From the NCBI GenBank assembly GCA_002292375.1, contig DBBV01000018.1, forward strand, positions 53,038 through 117,037: 64,000 bases of DNA, read 5' to 3'. Under the pieces are notes generated by a model that was not told the origin of the DNA, did not search any database, and saw only the letters and a program-made list of their open reading frames with translations. The translations under genes were made by a program, and so were the position numbers. This stretch comes from Methylococcaceae bacterium UBA975. GTDB lineage: Bacteria; Pseudomonadota; Gammaproteobacteria; Methylococcales; Cycloclasticaceae. Below are positions 8,435 through 17,619 of the stretch, piece by piece. How positions within the stretch are numbered: position 1 is the stretch's first letter; every line of letters begins with the position of its first letter.

Positions 8435-10291
8435 ATGATGAATCACTTCCCTGCGTGGAAAAACGTGGCATTAGCGGTATCGCTAATGCTTGCCGTAGTG
8501 TATGCCCTACCTAATATCTATGGTGAAGACCCCTCTGTTCAAGTTTCGCCTCTTCGCGGTGCGGTTGTAAATACGTTGTTGTTAACGGATATAAAAGAAA
8601 CGTTAAAAAATGCGGACATCCCACTTAAAGCGAGTGAACAGTCAGAGCATTTATTGCTGCGCTTTAACAATACCGAGCAGCAATTAAAAGCCGCGGATAT
8701 ATTGCGTGATAAGTTAGCAAAAAATTACGTTGTTGCTCTTAATCTAGCACCAGCGACGCCCGAATGGCTGCGCGCTTTTAATGCATCACCGATGTATTTA
8801 GGCTTGGATTTACGTGGCGGGGTACACTTTTTATTAGAAGTGGATATGCAGGCGGCGGAAAAGCAAGCCATTGACCGTTATGCCACAGATATTCGGCAAT
8901 ATTTAAGAGAAGAGAAGTTACGCTATCTTAATGTGGCAGCAGAAGACGGCAAGGTGCTGATTAAGTTTAGAAAACAAGCAATTCATGACGCGGCGCTAGA
9001 ACAACTAAGCCGGCAGTTTCGTAGTTGGGAGTTTAAAACAGACCCCACAACACCAGCGAAACCGACGATTATTGCCGCAATGTCTCAAGATGAGCGTAAA
9101 GATGTACGTAAGTACGCATTACAGCAAAATATTATTACCCTAAAAAACCGTGTCAATGAACTGGGTGTTGCCGAGCCGGTTATTCAACAACAAGGTGATA
9201 ACCGTATTGTTGTTGAGTTACCTGGGGTGCAAGATACTGCACGGGCTAAAGAAATTTTAGGCGCGACTGCAACCCTTGAGTACCATATGGTAGATGTTGA
9301 ACACAGCGTATCAGACGCCATAGCCGGTCGAGTGCCACTGGGCTCTAAGTTGTATAACAACCGAGAAGGCGGGCAGATTTTACTGAAAAAACAAGTTATC
9401 GTTACCGGTAGTGAAATTGTTGATGCCTCATCAGGTATCGAAAGCGATAGCGGATCGGCCATGGTGTCGGTTAGTCTTGATGGGCCGGGCGGTAAAAAAA
9501 TGAGTAAAACCACCCGTGAAAACATTGGTCAACCGATGGCTGTGGTGTTTATAGAGAATAGAACAGACACCAAACTGGTTGATGGCAAACCGGTTCGCGT
9601 TAAGTCCGTCGTAGAAGAGGTGATTAATGTGGCGACGATTCGCGGTCATTTTAGTAACCGATTCCAAACGACCGGTTTAGACAATACCGCTGAAGCACGT
9701 GACTTGGCCTTGTTACTTCGTGCAGGCGCATTAGCGGCACCGATTGATATTGTGGAAGAACGTACCGTTGGCCCAAGCCTAGGTCAAGATAATATCGATA
9801 GGGGCTTTAATTCAGTGCTCATTGGCTTTGTACTGGTGTTAATTTTTATGGCGGTATATTACAAAACCTTTGGTTTGTTTGCCGATATTGCGCTGGCCAC
9901 TAATTTGATTTTCATTGTGGCTATTTTGTCCCTTTTACAAGCAACCTTAACGCTACCGGGTATTGCGGGTATTGTTTTAACCGTGGGTATGGCGGTGGAC
10001 GCCAATGTGTTGATTTTTGAGCGAATAAAAGAAGAACTTAAAAACGGTAACTCACCTCAAGCCAGTATTCACGCGGGCTATGAGAAGGCGTTTTCGACTA
10101 TTGCTGATGCTAATGTGACAACCTTGATCGCCGCAATAATCTTGTTTGGCTTTGGTACCGGGCCGATTAAAGGCTTTGCCATCACCTTAAGTATTGGTAT
10201 TTTAACCTCTATGTTTACCGCTATCGTCGGTACCCGCGCCCTAGTAAATGCAAGCTTTGGTAACCGTCAGCTAACCACCTTGAAGATATAA
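8435..10291 (+). CDS. secD: Protein translocase subunit SecD
   Basis: SecD works with SecF to pull exported proteins through SecYEG using the proton-motive force. The 618 residues (E. coli 615) begin MMNHFPAWKN, with the first membrane helix at about 10-28. A large periplasmic domain follows (LDLRGGVHFLLEVDM, NRVNELGVAEPVIQQQG, RIVVELPGVQD). Five C-terminal helices carry the conserved GMAVDANVLIFERIKEE motif with its essential Asp. Twenty bases separate it from yajC and one from secF. Confidence 0.97.
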   Translation: MMNHFPAWKNVALAVSLMLAVVYALPNIYGEDPSVQVSPLRGAVVNTLLLTDIKETLKNADIPLKASEQSEHLLLRFNNTEQQLKAADILRDKLAKNYVVALNLAPATPEWLRAFNASPMYLGLDLRGGVHFLLEVDMQAAEKQAIDRYATDIRQYLREEKLRYLNVAAEDGKVLIKFRKQAIHDAALEQLSRQFRSWEFKTDPTTPAKPTIIAAMSQDERKDVRKYALQQNIITLKNRVNELGVAEPVIQQQGDNRIVVELPGVQDTARAKEILGATATLEYHMVDVEHSVSDAIAGRVPLGSKLYNNREGGQILLKKQVIVTGSEIVDASSGIESDSGSAMVSVSLDGPGGKKMSKTTRENIGQPMAVVFIENRTDTKLVDGKPVRVKSVVEEVINVATIRGHFSNRFQTTGLDNTAEARDLALLLRAGALAAPIDIVEERTVGPSLGQDNIDRGFNSVLIGFVLVLIFMAVYYKTFGLFADIALATNLIFIVAILSLLQATLTLPGIAGIVLTVGMAVDANVLIFERIKEELKNGNSPQASIHAGYEKAFSTIADANVTTLIAAIILFGFGTGPIKGFAITLSIGILTSMFTAIVGTRALVNASFGNRQLTTLKI

Positions 10292-10292
10292 A

Positions 10293-11228
10293 ATGACTGA
10301 TCAAACTACGATAAAAATCGATTTTTTAAGTAAACGCAAATTAGCGACAATTTTTTCATTTCTATTAATACTTGTTTCTATAGCCTCGTTAGCGACCCAA
10401 GGCTTAAAAAAAGGTATCGATTTTACGGGTGGTACCTTGGTGGAGATGAGTTTTTCTGCACCTGCCGATTTAAATGAATTAAGGCAAGTGCTGACAACAG
10501 CTGGGTTTGAGGGTGCAGTTGTTCAACACTTTGGCTCGTCGCACGAAGTGCTGATTCGTTTGTTGCCGGATGTATCGCTCAATACCGCGGCCTTAAGTAA
10601 TAAAATGCAAGCGTCAATCAATGCCCAGTTTTCCCAGCCAGGTGAGCTGAGGCGGGCGGAGTTTGTTGGCCCACAGGTAGGCGAAGAACTGACTGAAGAT
10701 GGTGGTTTAGCGCTACTTTATGCCATGATTTGCATACTTATTTACGTCACTGTGCGCTTTGAATACCGTTTTGCGTTAGGCTCTGTGGCAGCTTTAGCGC
10801 ATGATGTCATCATAACGTTAGGTTTCTTTTCTGTGTTTCAATTCGAGTTTGACTTAACCGTGCTAGCGGCATTGTTAGCGGTGATCGGTTATTCATTAAA
10901 TGACACAATTGTTGTGTTTGACCGTGTTAGGGAAAACTTTAGAAAACTACGTAAAGGTAGCCCAAGCGAGGTAGTGAATATTTCGTTAAATCAAACGCTA
11001 AGCCGTACCATTATGACCTCGTTGACAACGCTCTTGGTATTGATCGCCTTATTTATCTTCGGCGGTGAAATCATCCACGACTTCGCGTTGGCGCTCATTG
11101 TTGGCGTGCTTATCGGTACCTATTCGTCAATTTATGTTGCTAGCCCAATTACCTTAGCCCTCGGTATCAGTAAGGCTGACCTTATGGTCGTCACGGTGGA
11201 TCAGGAAGAACTAGACAAAATACCCTAG
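10293..11228 (+). CDS. secF: Protein translocase subunit SecF
   Basis: Partner of SecD. The 311 residues show the first membrane helix, then GLKKGIDFTGGTLVEM, a short periplasmic domain, and the helices with YSLNDTIVVFDRVRENFRK and SRTIMTSLTTLLVLIALF. It follows secD by one base and ends the operon before a hairpin. Length and motifs are normal. Confidence 0.97.
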   Translation: MTDQTTIKIDFLSKRKLATIFSFLLILVSIASLATQGLKKGIDFTGGTLVEMSFSAPADLNELRQVLTTAGFEGAVVQHFGSSHEVLIRLLPDVSLNTAALSNKMQASINAQFSQPGELRRAEFVGPQVGEELTEDGGLALLYAMICILIYVTVRFEYRFALGSVAALAHDVIITLGFFSVFQFEFDLTVLAALLAVIGYSLNDTIVVFDRVRENFRKLRKGSPSEVVNISLNQTLSRTIMTSLTTLLVLIALFIFGGEIIHDFALALIVGVLIGTYSSIYVASPITLALGISKADLMVVTVDQEELDKIP

Positions 11229-11234
11229 TTAACT

Positions 11235-11258
11235 GCGCCGAGCGTAAGACTCGGTGCG
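11235..11258. terminator. Hairpin between secF and suhB
   Basis: Arms GCGCCGAG and CTCGGTGC (one G-U pair) enclose a 7-nt loop, followed by a weak GTTTGTT tract. It sits between the convergent secF and suhB genes. A second small hairpin, GGGG-N7-CCCC, follows at about 11271-11285. The weak T-tract lowers confidence. Confidence 0.5.
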
Positions 11259-11284
11259 TTTGTTAACGATGGGGTAAACAACCC

Positions 11285-12082
11285 CTAATCAATTATCTTG
11301 TTAACGTGAGGCGTGATTTTGTCCAGTAACACCCGGTGCATAGACGGGTTAGCGCAAACGATATTACCCGAATCAAGGTACCGGTCGTTATTAGAAAAGT
11401 CACTCACCACACCACCGGCCTCTTGAATCAACAAAATGCCTGCGGCCATGTCCCATGGCTTTAGGCCAATTTCAAAAAAACCATCGAGTTTACCGGCCGC
11501 TACGTAAGCTAAATCAAGTGAAGCCGCACCGGCACGTCTAACGCCAGAAGTGGTGGTGAAGATATCACGAAAAATATCCAAATAAGGTTCAATGTTATTG
11601 CTGTTTTTAAATGGAAAGCCGGTACCTAAAAAAGCACCTTCTAGTTTACGTTGCCGGCACACACGAATACGTCTGTTGTTAAGCATGGCGCCTTTACCGC
11701 GACTGGCAGTGAAGAGGTCTTGACGGACGGGGTCGTAAATAACGGCCTGTTCTATACTGTCACCTTTTTTTAGCGCGATGGATACCGCATAATGTGGGAA
11801 GCCATGCATGTAATTAGTGGTACCGTCTAAAGGATCAATAATCCACATGTATTCGGCACCTTCATTGGTGTAACCGGATTCTTCAGCTAAAATGCCGTGA
11901 TCGGGGTAAGCGGTTAATAGAATTCTAATGATTTCGTCTTCTGCCCGCTTATCTATATCAGTAGCAAAGTCATTTTGACTTTTGGTAGTGATCTTCAGCG
12001 TGTCTACAGAGTCAGCTGAACGTATAATAATCTCGCCTGCTTGCCTTGCTGCTCTAATAGCAATATTTAACATGGGGTGCAT
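11285..12082 (-). CDS. suhB: Inositol-1-monophosphatase family protein
   Basis: Mg-dependent inositol monophosphatase. SuhB also acts in bacterial rRNA antitermination complexes. The 265 residues begin MHPMLNIAIRAARQAG as in E. coli SuhB (267). Metal and phosphate ligands are visible in AEESG, IDPLDGTTNYMHG and KPWDMAAGILLIQEAGG. It is divergent from trmJ with 58 bp between starts, also a common arrangement. Confidence 0.95.
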   Translation of the reverse strand: MHPMLNIAIRAARQAGEIIIRSADSVDTLKITTKSQNDFATDIDKRAEDEIIRILLTAYPDHGILAEESGYTNEGAEYMWIIDPLDGTTNYMHGFPHYAVSIALKKGDSIEQAVIYDPVRQDLFTASRGKGAMLNNRRIRVCRQRKLEGAFLGTGFPFKNSNNIEPYLDIFRDIFTTTSGVRRAGAASLDLAYVAAGKLDGFFEIGLKPWDMAAGILLIQEAGGVVSDFSNNDRYLDSGNIVCANPSMHRVLLDKITPHVNKIID

Positions 12083-12140
12083 AATTTTGCCTACGCTTTA
12101 AAATGGCGAAAGGATAACAGATACCGTTGGAGAATGCCTT

Positions 12141-12899
12141 TTGAAAGTCGATGAAAATGATGAAAATAGCGAAATACTCGCAAATATAAGAATTGTACTG
12201 GTAGAAACCTCACATCCGGGGAATATTGGTGCCACTGCGCGCGCAATGAAGAACATGGGTTTATCTGACTTGGCCTTGGTGCAACCAAAAACATTTCCTA
12301 GCGCGGAAGCCACCGCTAGGGCATCTGGCGCAGATGATATTCTCGCCAACGCGCAGGTATTCGATAGTTTACAAGATGCGCTTGAGCCCTGTCAGCTGGT
12401 ATTGGGTGCTAGCGCTAGAATTAGACACCTAGGTTGGTCAGAGGTAGGGCCTAAGGACGGCTGTGAATTAACGATTAAGGCAGCTAAGAGCGCACCGGTA
12501 GGGCTAGTCTTCGGCCGAGAAAATTCCGGCTTAACCAATGATGAGTTAGAATTGTGCCACCATTTGTTGCATATCCCAACCAACCCGGCTTTTAGTTCGC
12601 TAAATGTAGCCTCGGCGGTACAAGTGCTTAGTTATGAAATTTATTCGGCTGTTATTGGCAAGCAAGTGATCGACTCACCGAAAGCAGAAGATAGACCGGC
12701 AACGAGTGAAGAGTTCGAGGGTTTTTTTAGTCACCTACTAAACACCTTGGAAAAAACTGAATTTTTACAATTGTATAAGACTAAACGCTTGCAGCAACGA
12801 ATACGGCGAGTCTTTTATCGATCCGCACTAAACCGAACCGAAGTGAATATCTTGCGGGGTATTTTAACGGCAATTAATAATAAATTGGACCTTAAATAA
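12141..12899 (+). CDS. trmJ: tRNA (cytidine/uridine-2'-O-)-methyltransferase TrmJ
   Basis: SPOUT methyltransferase making Cm32/Um32 in tRNA. Motif 1 is IRIVLVETSHPGNIGATARA. The knotted SAM site is GLVFGRENSGLTNDELELC and IPTNPAFSSLNVASAVQVLSYE. It has 252 residues (E. coli 246). The start is a TTG at 12141 preceded by GGAG 9 nt upstream; nearby ATGs are out of frame. The extra acidic residues before IRIVLVE are not conserved, so the exact start is uncertain. Confidence 0.93.
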   Translation: MKVDENDENSEILANIRIVLVETSHPGNIGATARAMKNMGLSDLALVQPKTFPSAEATARASGADDILANAQVFDSLQDALEPCQLVLGASARIRHLGWSEVGPKDGCELTIKAAKSAPVGLVFGRENSGLTNDELELCHHLLHIPTNPAFSSLNVASAVQVLSYEIYSAVIGKQVIDSPKAEDRPATSEEFEGFFSHLLNTLEKTEFLQLYKTKRLQQRIRRVFYRSALNRTEVNILRGILTAINNKLDLK

Positions 12900-12945
12900 A
12901 GCCTTAGGGCCGTTAGGCTCAGGTTAAAAAAAGCTTTTTAGTGTG

Positions 12946-12975
12946 CTGACACACGTTAGAATAACCCTCTATTAC
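12946..12975 (+). promoter_or_regulatory. Possible sigma-70 promoter of cysE
   Basis: CTGACA (12946-12951) and TATTAC (12970-12975) are 18 bp apart and lie about 20 bp before the cysE start. This is a moderate consensus match found by eye, with no other support. Confidence 0.3.
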
Positions 12976-12995
12976 TTAATTTATAGTTAGATACT

Positions 12996-13772
12996 ATGTT
13001 TGACCAATTAAAAGAAGATATAAGAATAGTTTTTGATCGTGACCCTGCGGCACGTAACACCCTGGAAGTGGTAACAACTTACCCCGGGTTTCACGCCGTG
13101 TTACTGCATCGCGCAAATCATTGGCTGTGGCAATCAAAACTCAAGTTTCTAGCACGTTTTTTAGCGTATTTTGCACGCTGGCTAACGGGTGTTGAAATTC
13201 ATCCTGGCGCGGTTATCGGTAGGCGTTTTTTTATCGACCACGGTATGGGTGTGGTGATTGGTGAAACGGCTGTCATAGGTGATGATTGCACGCTGTATCA
13301 CGGTGTTACCTTGGGCGGTACGAGTTGGCAGAAAGGTAAGCGCCACCCGACGTTGGGTAACGGTGTTGTGGTTGGTGCTGGTGCTAAGGTATTGGGCCCT
13401 ATAATAATAGGTGACGGCGCTAGAATCGGATCAAACGCGGTAGTCATCAGAGCCGTACCCGATGGGGCGACGGTGATTGGTATACCGGGGCGCATTGTCA
13501 CTGAAGTCTCTACGACGCCAAGCCCCGAGCAAGAGGCGATGGCAAAGAAAATTGGGTTTGACGCCTACGGGGCTTCTCAAGAGATGCCAGACCCGGTTGC
13601 CGTGGCTATTAACAGTATGCTCGAACATATCCATACCATGGATAAGGAAATGAAGCAGATGTGCCAGGAGATTAAATCACTTGGCGGTAAGATCGATGAG
13701 AGGGCGGTTGAAGAAATCAGCAATGGCCCAGTCGATTATGGTACCGGGCCATCCTGTCAGGGTAAGCGTTAA
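12996..13772 (+). CDS. cysE: Serine O-acetyltransferase
   Basis: CysE makes O-acetylserine from serine and acetyl-CoA, the first step of cysteine synthesis. The N-terminal helical part (DPAARNTLEVVTTYPGFHAV) is followed by left-handed beta-helix hexapeptides (IHPGAVIG, GDDCTLYHGVTLGGTSW, GVVVGAGAKVLGPIIIG). The catalytic His is in IDHGMGVVIGETA. The 258 residues include an extra C-terminal segment, predicted helical, after the helix domain, as in EpsC/CysE proteins of many non-enteric bacteria. Eight bases separate it from a cysteine desulfurase gene, a logical cysteine/sulfur pairing. Confidence 0.94.
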   Translation: MFDQLKEDIRIVFDRDPAARNTLEVVTTYPGFHAVLLHRANHWLWQSKLKFLARFLAYFARWLTGVEIHPGAVIGRRFFIDHGMGVVIGETAVIGDDCTLYHGVTLGGTSWQKGKRHPTLGNGVVVGAGAKVLGPIIIGDGARIGSNAVVIRAVPDGATVIGIPGRIVTEVSTTPSPEQEAMAKKIGFDAYGASQEMPDPVAVAINSMLEHIHTMDKEMKQMCQEIKSLGGKIDERAVEEISNGPVDYGTGPSCQGKR

Positions 13773-13780
13773 GGTAGGTT

Positions 13781-14908
13781 GTGATCTATTTTGATCATAA
13801 TGCCACATCGCCGATAGACCCTCGTGTTCTAGAGGCGATGCAGCCATATTTAACAACTTTTTACGGTAACCCGTCCAGTACCCACCGTTTAGGGCGTGCC
13901 TCTCGAACCGCCATTGATACGGCCAGAGAGCAGGTAGCAAAATTAATCGGCGCTGAGTCGGCAGAACTGGTCTTTACCAGTGGCGGAACCGAAGCGAATA
14001 ATTTAGCTTTGATCGGTGTGCTAAACGATAATAAACAGCACGTTCTGTATGCGGCCACTGAACACCCGTCAGTAAAAGACCCATTAACGTCTATCGCTAG
14101 TAAGGGTTTTGACGTGGGCTTGTTAACCGTCAACGCTTCAGGGCAAGTTTGTGCAAAGGAATTACTGGCTCAGGTTAAGCCAAACACGCGGCTCATTAGC
14201 GTCATGCACGCCAATAATGAAACGGGTGTGTTACAAAACATTGCATCATTAACACAAGCGCTTCAAGGCTCAAACTCGGACGCTATTTTTCACACAGATG
14301 CCGTGCAGTCAGCAGGTAAAGTGCCTATTCAATTTACTCAAATGGGCGCGCAACTAATGACCTTGTCTTCGCATAAGCTATATGGCCCAAAAGGTGTAGG
14401 TGCGTTAATTTTCGATAAATCAGTACCTTTGCAAGCTATCCAACGTGGTGGCGGGCAAGAGTTGGGTTTGCGGCCCGGAACCGAAAACCTAGCTGCTATT
14501 GTTGGTTTTGGTAAGGCCGCTGAGTTGGCTTTGCAAGAGTTATCACAGCGAACAGTGTTTCTTTTAAGCTTGAAAGAGCGGCTTGAACGCCAATTGTTGG
14601 CAATAAAGGGGATCAGTATCGTTGCCGAAAGCGTTGATCGACTTGTTAATACCACCCAAATTGTCGTCGATGGTATGGATGGCGAAATGATGTTAATGCA
14701 AATGGACCGACAAGGTATTTGTATCTCAGGTGGGTCTGCGTGTGCTAGTCGTGTTGTAGCGCCTAGTCCTGTTTTAACGGCAATGGGCTATGATAAGGAG
14801 CAGGCCCTAAGCGCCATCCGAATCAGTTTAGGCATGCAAAATACAGAGGCAGAGGTTGATCAGTTTTGCCATGTTTTAGCTGACATTATCGCCAGTTACA
14901 GGCTATAA
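13781..14908 (+). CDS. Cysteine desulfurase, NifS/IscS-like
   Basis: PLP enzyme that takes sulfur from cysteine as a protein-bound persulfide. Seen are the N-terminal IYFDHNATSPIDP, HTDAVQSAGK, the PLP lysine in LSSHKLYGPKGVGAL, GGGQELGLRPGTEN, and the active-site Cys loop ISGGSACASR. The 375 residues are shorter than IscS (404), and the gene is not linked to iscR, iscU or hscAB. It is therefore called NifS-like, not IscS. The start is GTG at 13781, eight bases after cysE. Its last 13 bp overlap the convergent SDR gene. Confidence 0.88.
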   Translation: MIYFDHNATSPIDPRVLEAMQPYLTTFYGNPSSTHRLGRASRTAIDTAREQVAKLIGAESAELVFTSGGTEANNLALIGVLNDNKQHVLYAATEHPSVKDPLTSIASKGFDVGLLTVNASGQVCAKELLAQVKPNTRLISVMHANNETGVLQNIASLTQALQGSNSDAIFHTDAVQSAGKVPIQFTQMGAQLMTLSSHKLYGPKGVGALIFDKSVPLQAIQRGGGQELGLRPGTENLAAIVGFGKAAELALQELSQRTVFLLSLKERLERQLLAIKGISIVAESVDRLVNTTQIVVDGMDGEMMLMQMDRQGICISGGSACASRVVAPSPVLTAMGYDKEQALSAIRISLGMQNTEAEVDQFCHVLADIIASYRL

Positions 14909-15636
14909 CACTGTCCGCTTTGATCACTGTGAATCACCTGTAATATCGCATCAGCTAGCGTGTCAGTTGTGCTTAAACCGCCAACTTCTTCACCAGGGTG
15001 GGTTTTTTTTCTGATGGGTAAAACGCAAGGCCCAGGAATGAAGACATTGCAGTTGATTGGGCTGTTTTCAAACTCATCCGCAAGGGTAGCTGAAAAGGCT
15101 TCTAAGGCGCTTTTAGATACCCCATAAGCGCCCCAATATGCCTTGTTTTGACGTGCAGACGAATCAGAGATAGCGGTTATAGAAGCGGCGTCTGATTGTA
15201 ATAATAGGGGCGCGCAGGCCTTATTGATTAATAAGCAAGCATTCACATTCACCTGTTGAGTTTTTAACCATTCGCTATGTTCTTGACTGGCCAGTGGGCC
15301 GATAACGCCTAGATGACAAGCCGCATGGACTATACCATCTAACCTTTTGAATTCATTGTATATTGATTGAGCTAATTGCTCGTATATTTGGCCGTCAGTT
15401 AGGGCTAAATCAAAGGGAATGATCGCCGCTTGTGGGTAGTTTTCTGACTCAATAGTATCGTATAAACGGTCCAGTTTTTTTTCGTTACGGCCAGATAAAA
15501 TCACGCTGGCACCTAGTTTGGCAAGGGCCAAGGCTGTTACGCCACCGAGTCCGCCGCTTGCGCCTGTGACTAGATAGACACGGTCTTTTAATTGGTTATT
15601 TTGGAAGTGGATAGAAGTGGGTACGGGTTTAGTCAT
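14896..15636 (-). CDS. yciK: SDR family oxidoreductase, YciK-like
   Basis: Short-chain dehydrogenase/reductase of 246 residues. The nucleotide site is VTGASGGLGGVTALALAKLGA; the catalytic Ser-Tyr-Lys is in AISDSSARQNKAYWGAYGVSKSAL (split: SDSSAR and YGVSKSAL). It follows ubiG and gph in the same operon, the order known for yciK in Pseudomonas, which supports the symbol. Substrate unknown. It overlaps rmuC by 8 bp at its start and the desulfurase by 13 bp at its end. Confidence 0.82.
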   Translation of the reverse strand: MTKPVPTSIHFQNNQLKDRVYLVTGASGGLGGVTALALAKLGASVILSGRNEKKLDRLYDTIESENYPQAAIIPFDLALTDGQIYEQLAQSIYNEFKRLDGIVHAACHLGVIGPLASQEHSEWLKTQQVNVNACLLINKACAPLLLQSDAASITAISDSSARQNKAYWGAYGVSKSALEAFSATLADEFENSPINCNVFIPGPCVLPIRKKTHPGEEVGGLSTTDTLADAILQVIHSDQSGQCYSL

Positions 15637-16906
15637 CGGTTAAGGTTTTCGGTGATGTTTGTTTACGGGTTGATCGTTCAATCGGTTCTATTTCAGTCAG
15701 TGTTTTGCGGCTTTCAATGCCTAAATCTTTAAATTTTCGGGCATTAGGGAACACTTGCCGTTCGAGTGAACCCACGGCTTTATTAAAATGCTCAACGCTT
15801 TTATCGAGTGAGTTGCCTACTTTGCTTAAATGCTCGACAAAGGTGGTTAATCGGGCGTACATGCTTTCACCCAGTTGACGTATCACTTCCGCATTTTCGG
15901 TGGTGGCCTGCTGTCGCCAACCAAAGGCAATGGCGCGGAGTAGAGCCACTAGGCTGGTTGGGGTGGCTAAAATAACGTGTTGTGCCAAGGCGTCTTCGAG
16001 CAAGCTGTTGTCGTATTCTAAGGCGGCGCTTAAAAATTGATCACCGGGAATAAATAACACCACGAAGTCTGGGGTATTTTTAAACTGTGACCAATAGGCT
16101 TTTTTGGACAACTCTTTAACCCGTTCACGTACTTGTTTGGCGTGGCGAAGCAAATGTGCCTGACGATCGGCATCATTGCTCTGTTCAATAGCGGTTAAAT
16201 AGGCATCTAAGGGTGTTTTAGCGTCAACAACGATATCACGTTGATCAGGCATGCGAATAATCATATCGGGTCGCATGGCCCCTTCAGTGGTGTTCTGGTG
16301 TTCTTGTTCAAAAAAGTCACAGTGTTCAACCAAGCCGGCTAATTCAGCTAGCCGCTTTAAGGTTAGTTCACCCCATTGGCCCCGAACTTCGGGCCGTCTA
16401 AGCGCTTGTACTAAATTACGTGTTTCGCTTTGCAGTTGGTTTTGCGTTTCGGTCATGTTTTGCAAAAACTGACTAATCGAGCCATGCGATTGTTGCCTGT
16501 CGGCCTCCAGTTTTTTGAGCTGTACATCGGTTTGTTTAAGAATGTCTTTTATCGGCGATACCAGATCGGCAAAGGCCTTTTCCTTTTCACTTAAACGCGA
16601 CTCAGCCGTGTTTTGTTGTTTGCTAAAATTTTCACGCGCCAGTTTTAAAAACTGCTCGTTATTATCCCGTAAGGCTTGTCCAGACAGGGCGTAAAAACTG
16701 TCACGGAAGCTCTGCATGAGCTTTTCTTCGTTATCTTTAGCTTTTGCAGTCAGTTCTTCTTCAACCGTTAGGCGTACCTGATAACCGAGTAAGTCGTTCT
16801 GTAAACAGGTGATATAACGCGACATAATGAGGTAAACGAAGAGTGCGCCAGCGGCAAAACCGCCTATCAGCCATAAAGTTGTATGTCCCATGAAGCTATC
16901 GATCAT
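15629..16906 (-). CDS. rmuC: DNA recombination protein RmuC
   Basis: RmuC limits inversions at short inverted repeats; its core is a PD-(D/E)xK nuclease-like fold. The 425 residues start with a membrane helix (WLIGGFAAGALFVYLIM), a long coiled coil (about 35-150), then RRPEVRGQWGELTLKRLAEL, PDMIIRMPDQRDIVVDAKTPLDAY and VVLFIPGDQFLSAALEYD. It overlaps gph by 4 bp and yciK by 8 bp. Its place inside the ubiG-gph-yciK operon is an insertion relative to Pseudomonas. Confidence 0.93.
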   Translation of the reverse strand: MIDSFMGHTTLWLIGGFAAGALFVYLIMSRYITCLQNDLLGYQVRLTVEEELTAKAKDNEEKLMQSFRDSFYALSGQALRDNNEQFLKLARENFSKQQNTAESRLSEKEKAFADLVSPIKDILKQTDVQLKKLEADRQQSHGSISQFLQNMTETQNQLQSETRNLVQALRRPEVRGQWGELTLKRLAELAGLVEHCDFFEQEHQNTTEGAMRPDMIIRMPDQRDIVVDAKTPLDAYLTAIEQSNDADRQAHLLRHAKQVRERVKELSKKAYWSQFKNTPDFVVLFIPGDQFLSAALEYDNSLLEDALAQHVILATPTSLVALLRAIAFGWRQQATTENAEVIRQLGESMYARLTTFVEHLSKVGNSLDKSVEHFNKAVGSLERQVFPNARKFKDLGIESRKTLTEIEPIERSTRKQTSPKTLTDD

Positions 16907-17613
16907 TGTGAACGTCCTTGTTTAACGGGTGATGTCAGTGATTGCGCCAAGGTTAACAGTTCGGCCGTTTCGTTAACAATATAATCGGCTTGCCAGTCGC
17001 TTATGTCTTGATCGGCTGGGATGTAACCATAGGCACAGGCAATGGTCTGCGTGCCGGCTAATCGGCCTGCGCGAATATCTCGTTCAGCATCACCGATATA
17101 AAGGGCGGTACTGGGTAGCACACCAAGTTTCTGGCAGGCCAAGTAGATGGATTCGGGGTGTGGTTTTGAGTTAGCCACTTGGTCGCCGCAAACCACACAT
17201 TTAGCGCGCGAGGTGAGGGCTAATTTGTCGACCAAATCAACCGTTAGATAGGCCGGTTTATTGGTCACAATACCCCAGGGTACATCGTTTTTATCCAGTG
17301 CTAACAAGGTGGCGTCTAAGTGCTCAAATAAGGCCGATTCGTTGGCAATATTTTGTTGATAGTGCTCAATAAACTCATCTTTGATGAGTTTAAATTGCGC
17401 CTCACTCAAACCGGAACCAAACCCAAGTGTAATAAGGGCATTAGCACCATTAGACACAAATGGGCGTATCGCAGCATAGGGTAAGGTGGCTAAACCGTGC
17501 TGTTGCAATAGGTGGTTTAATGCGGCGGCTAGATCCGGTGCGCTATCGACCAAGGTGCCATCCAGATCAAACAAAACGGCATGGACGTTAGCGGTTTTTA
17601 GCGATTGCAGCAT
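16903..17613 (-). CDS. HAD phosphatase: phosphoglycolate phosphatase or MupP-type MurNAc-6-P phosphatase
   Basis: HAD hydrolase of 236 residues with motif I VLFDLDGTLVDSAPDL, the helical cap at about 25-95, motif II IVTNKP, the motif III Lys in SKPHPE, and motif IV YIGDAERDIRAGR. It would be annotated Gph by similarity. However, its position directly after ubiG matches the Pseudomonas gene mupP, whose product dephosphorylates MurNAc 6-phosphate in peptidoglycan recycling. The sequence does not separate the two. Six bases from ubiG, 4-bp overlap with rmuC. Confidence 0.85.
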   Translation of the reverse strand: MLQSLKTANVHAVLFDLDGTLVDSAPDLAAALNHLLQQHGLATLPYAAIRPFVSNGANALITLGFGSGLSEAQFKLIKDEFIEHYQQNIANESALFEHLDATLLALDKNDVPWGIVTNKPAYLTVDLVDKLALTSRAKCVVCGDQVANSKPHPESIYLACQKLGVLPSTALYIGDAERDIRAGRLAGTQTIACAYGYIPADQDISDWQADYIVNETAELLTLAQSLTSPVKQGRSQ

Positions 17614-17619
17614 AGGGGC

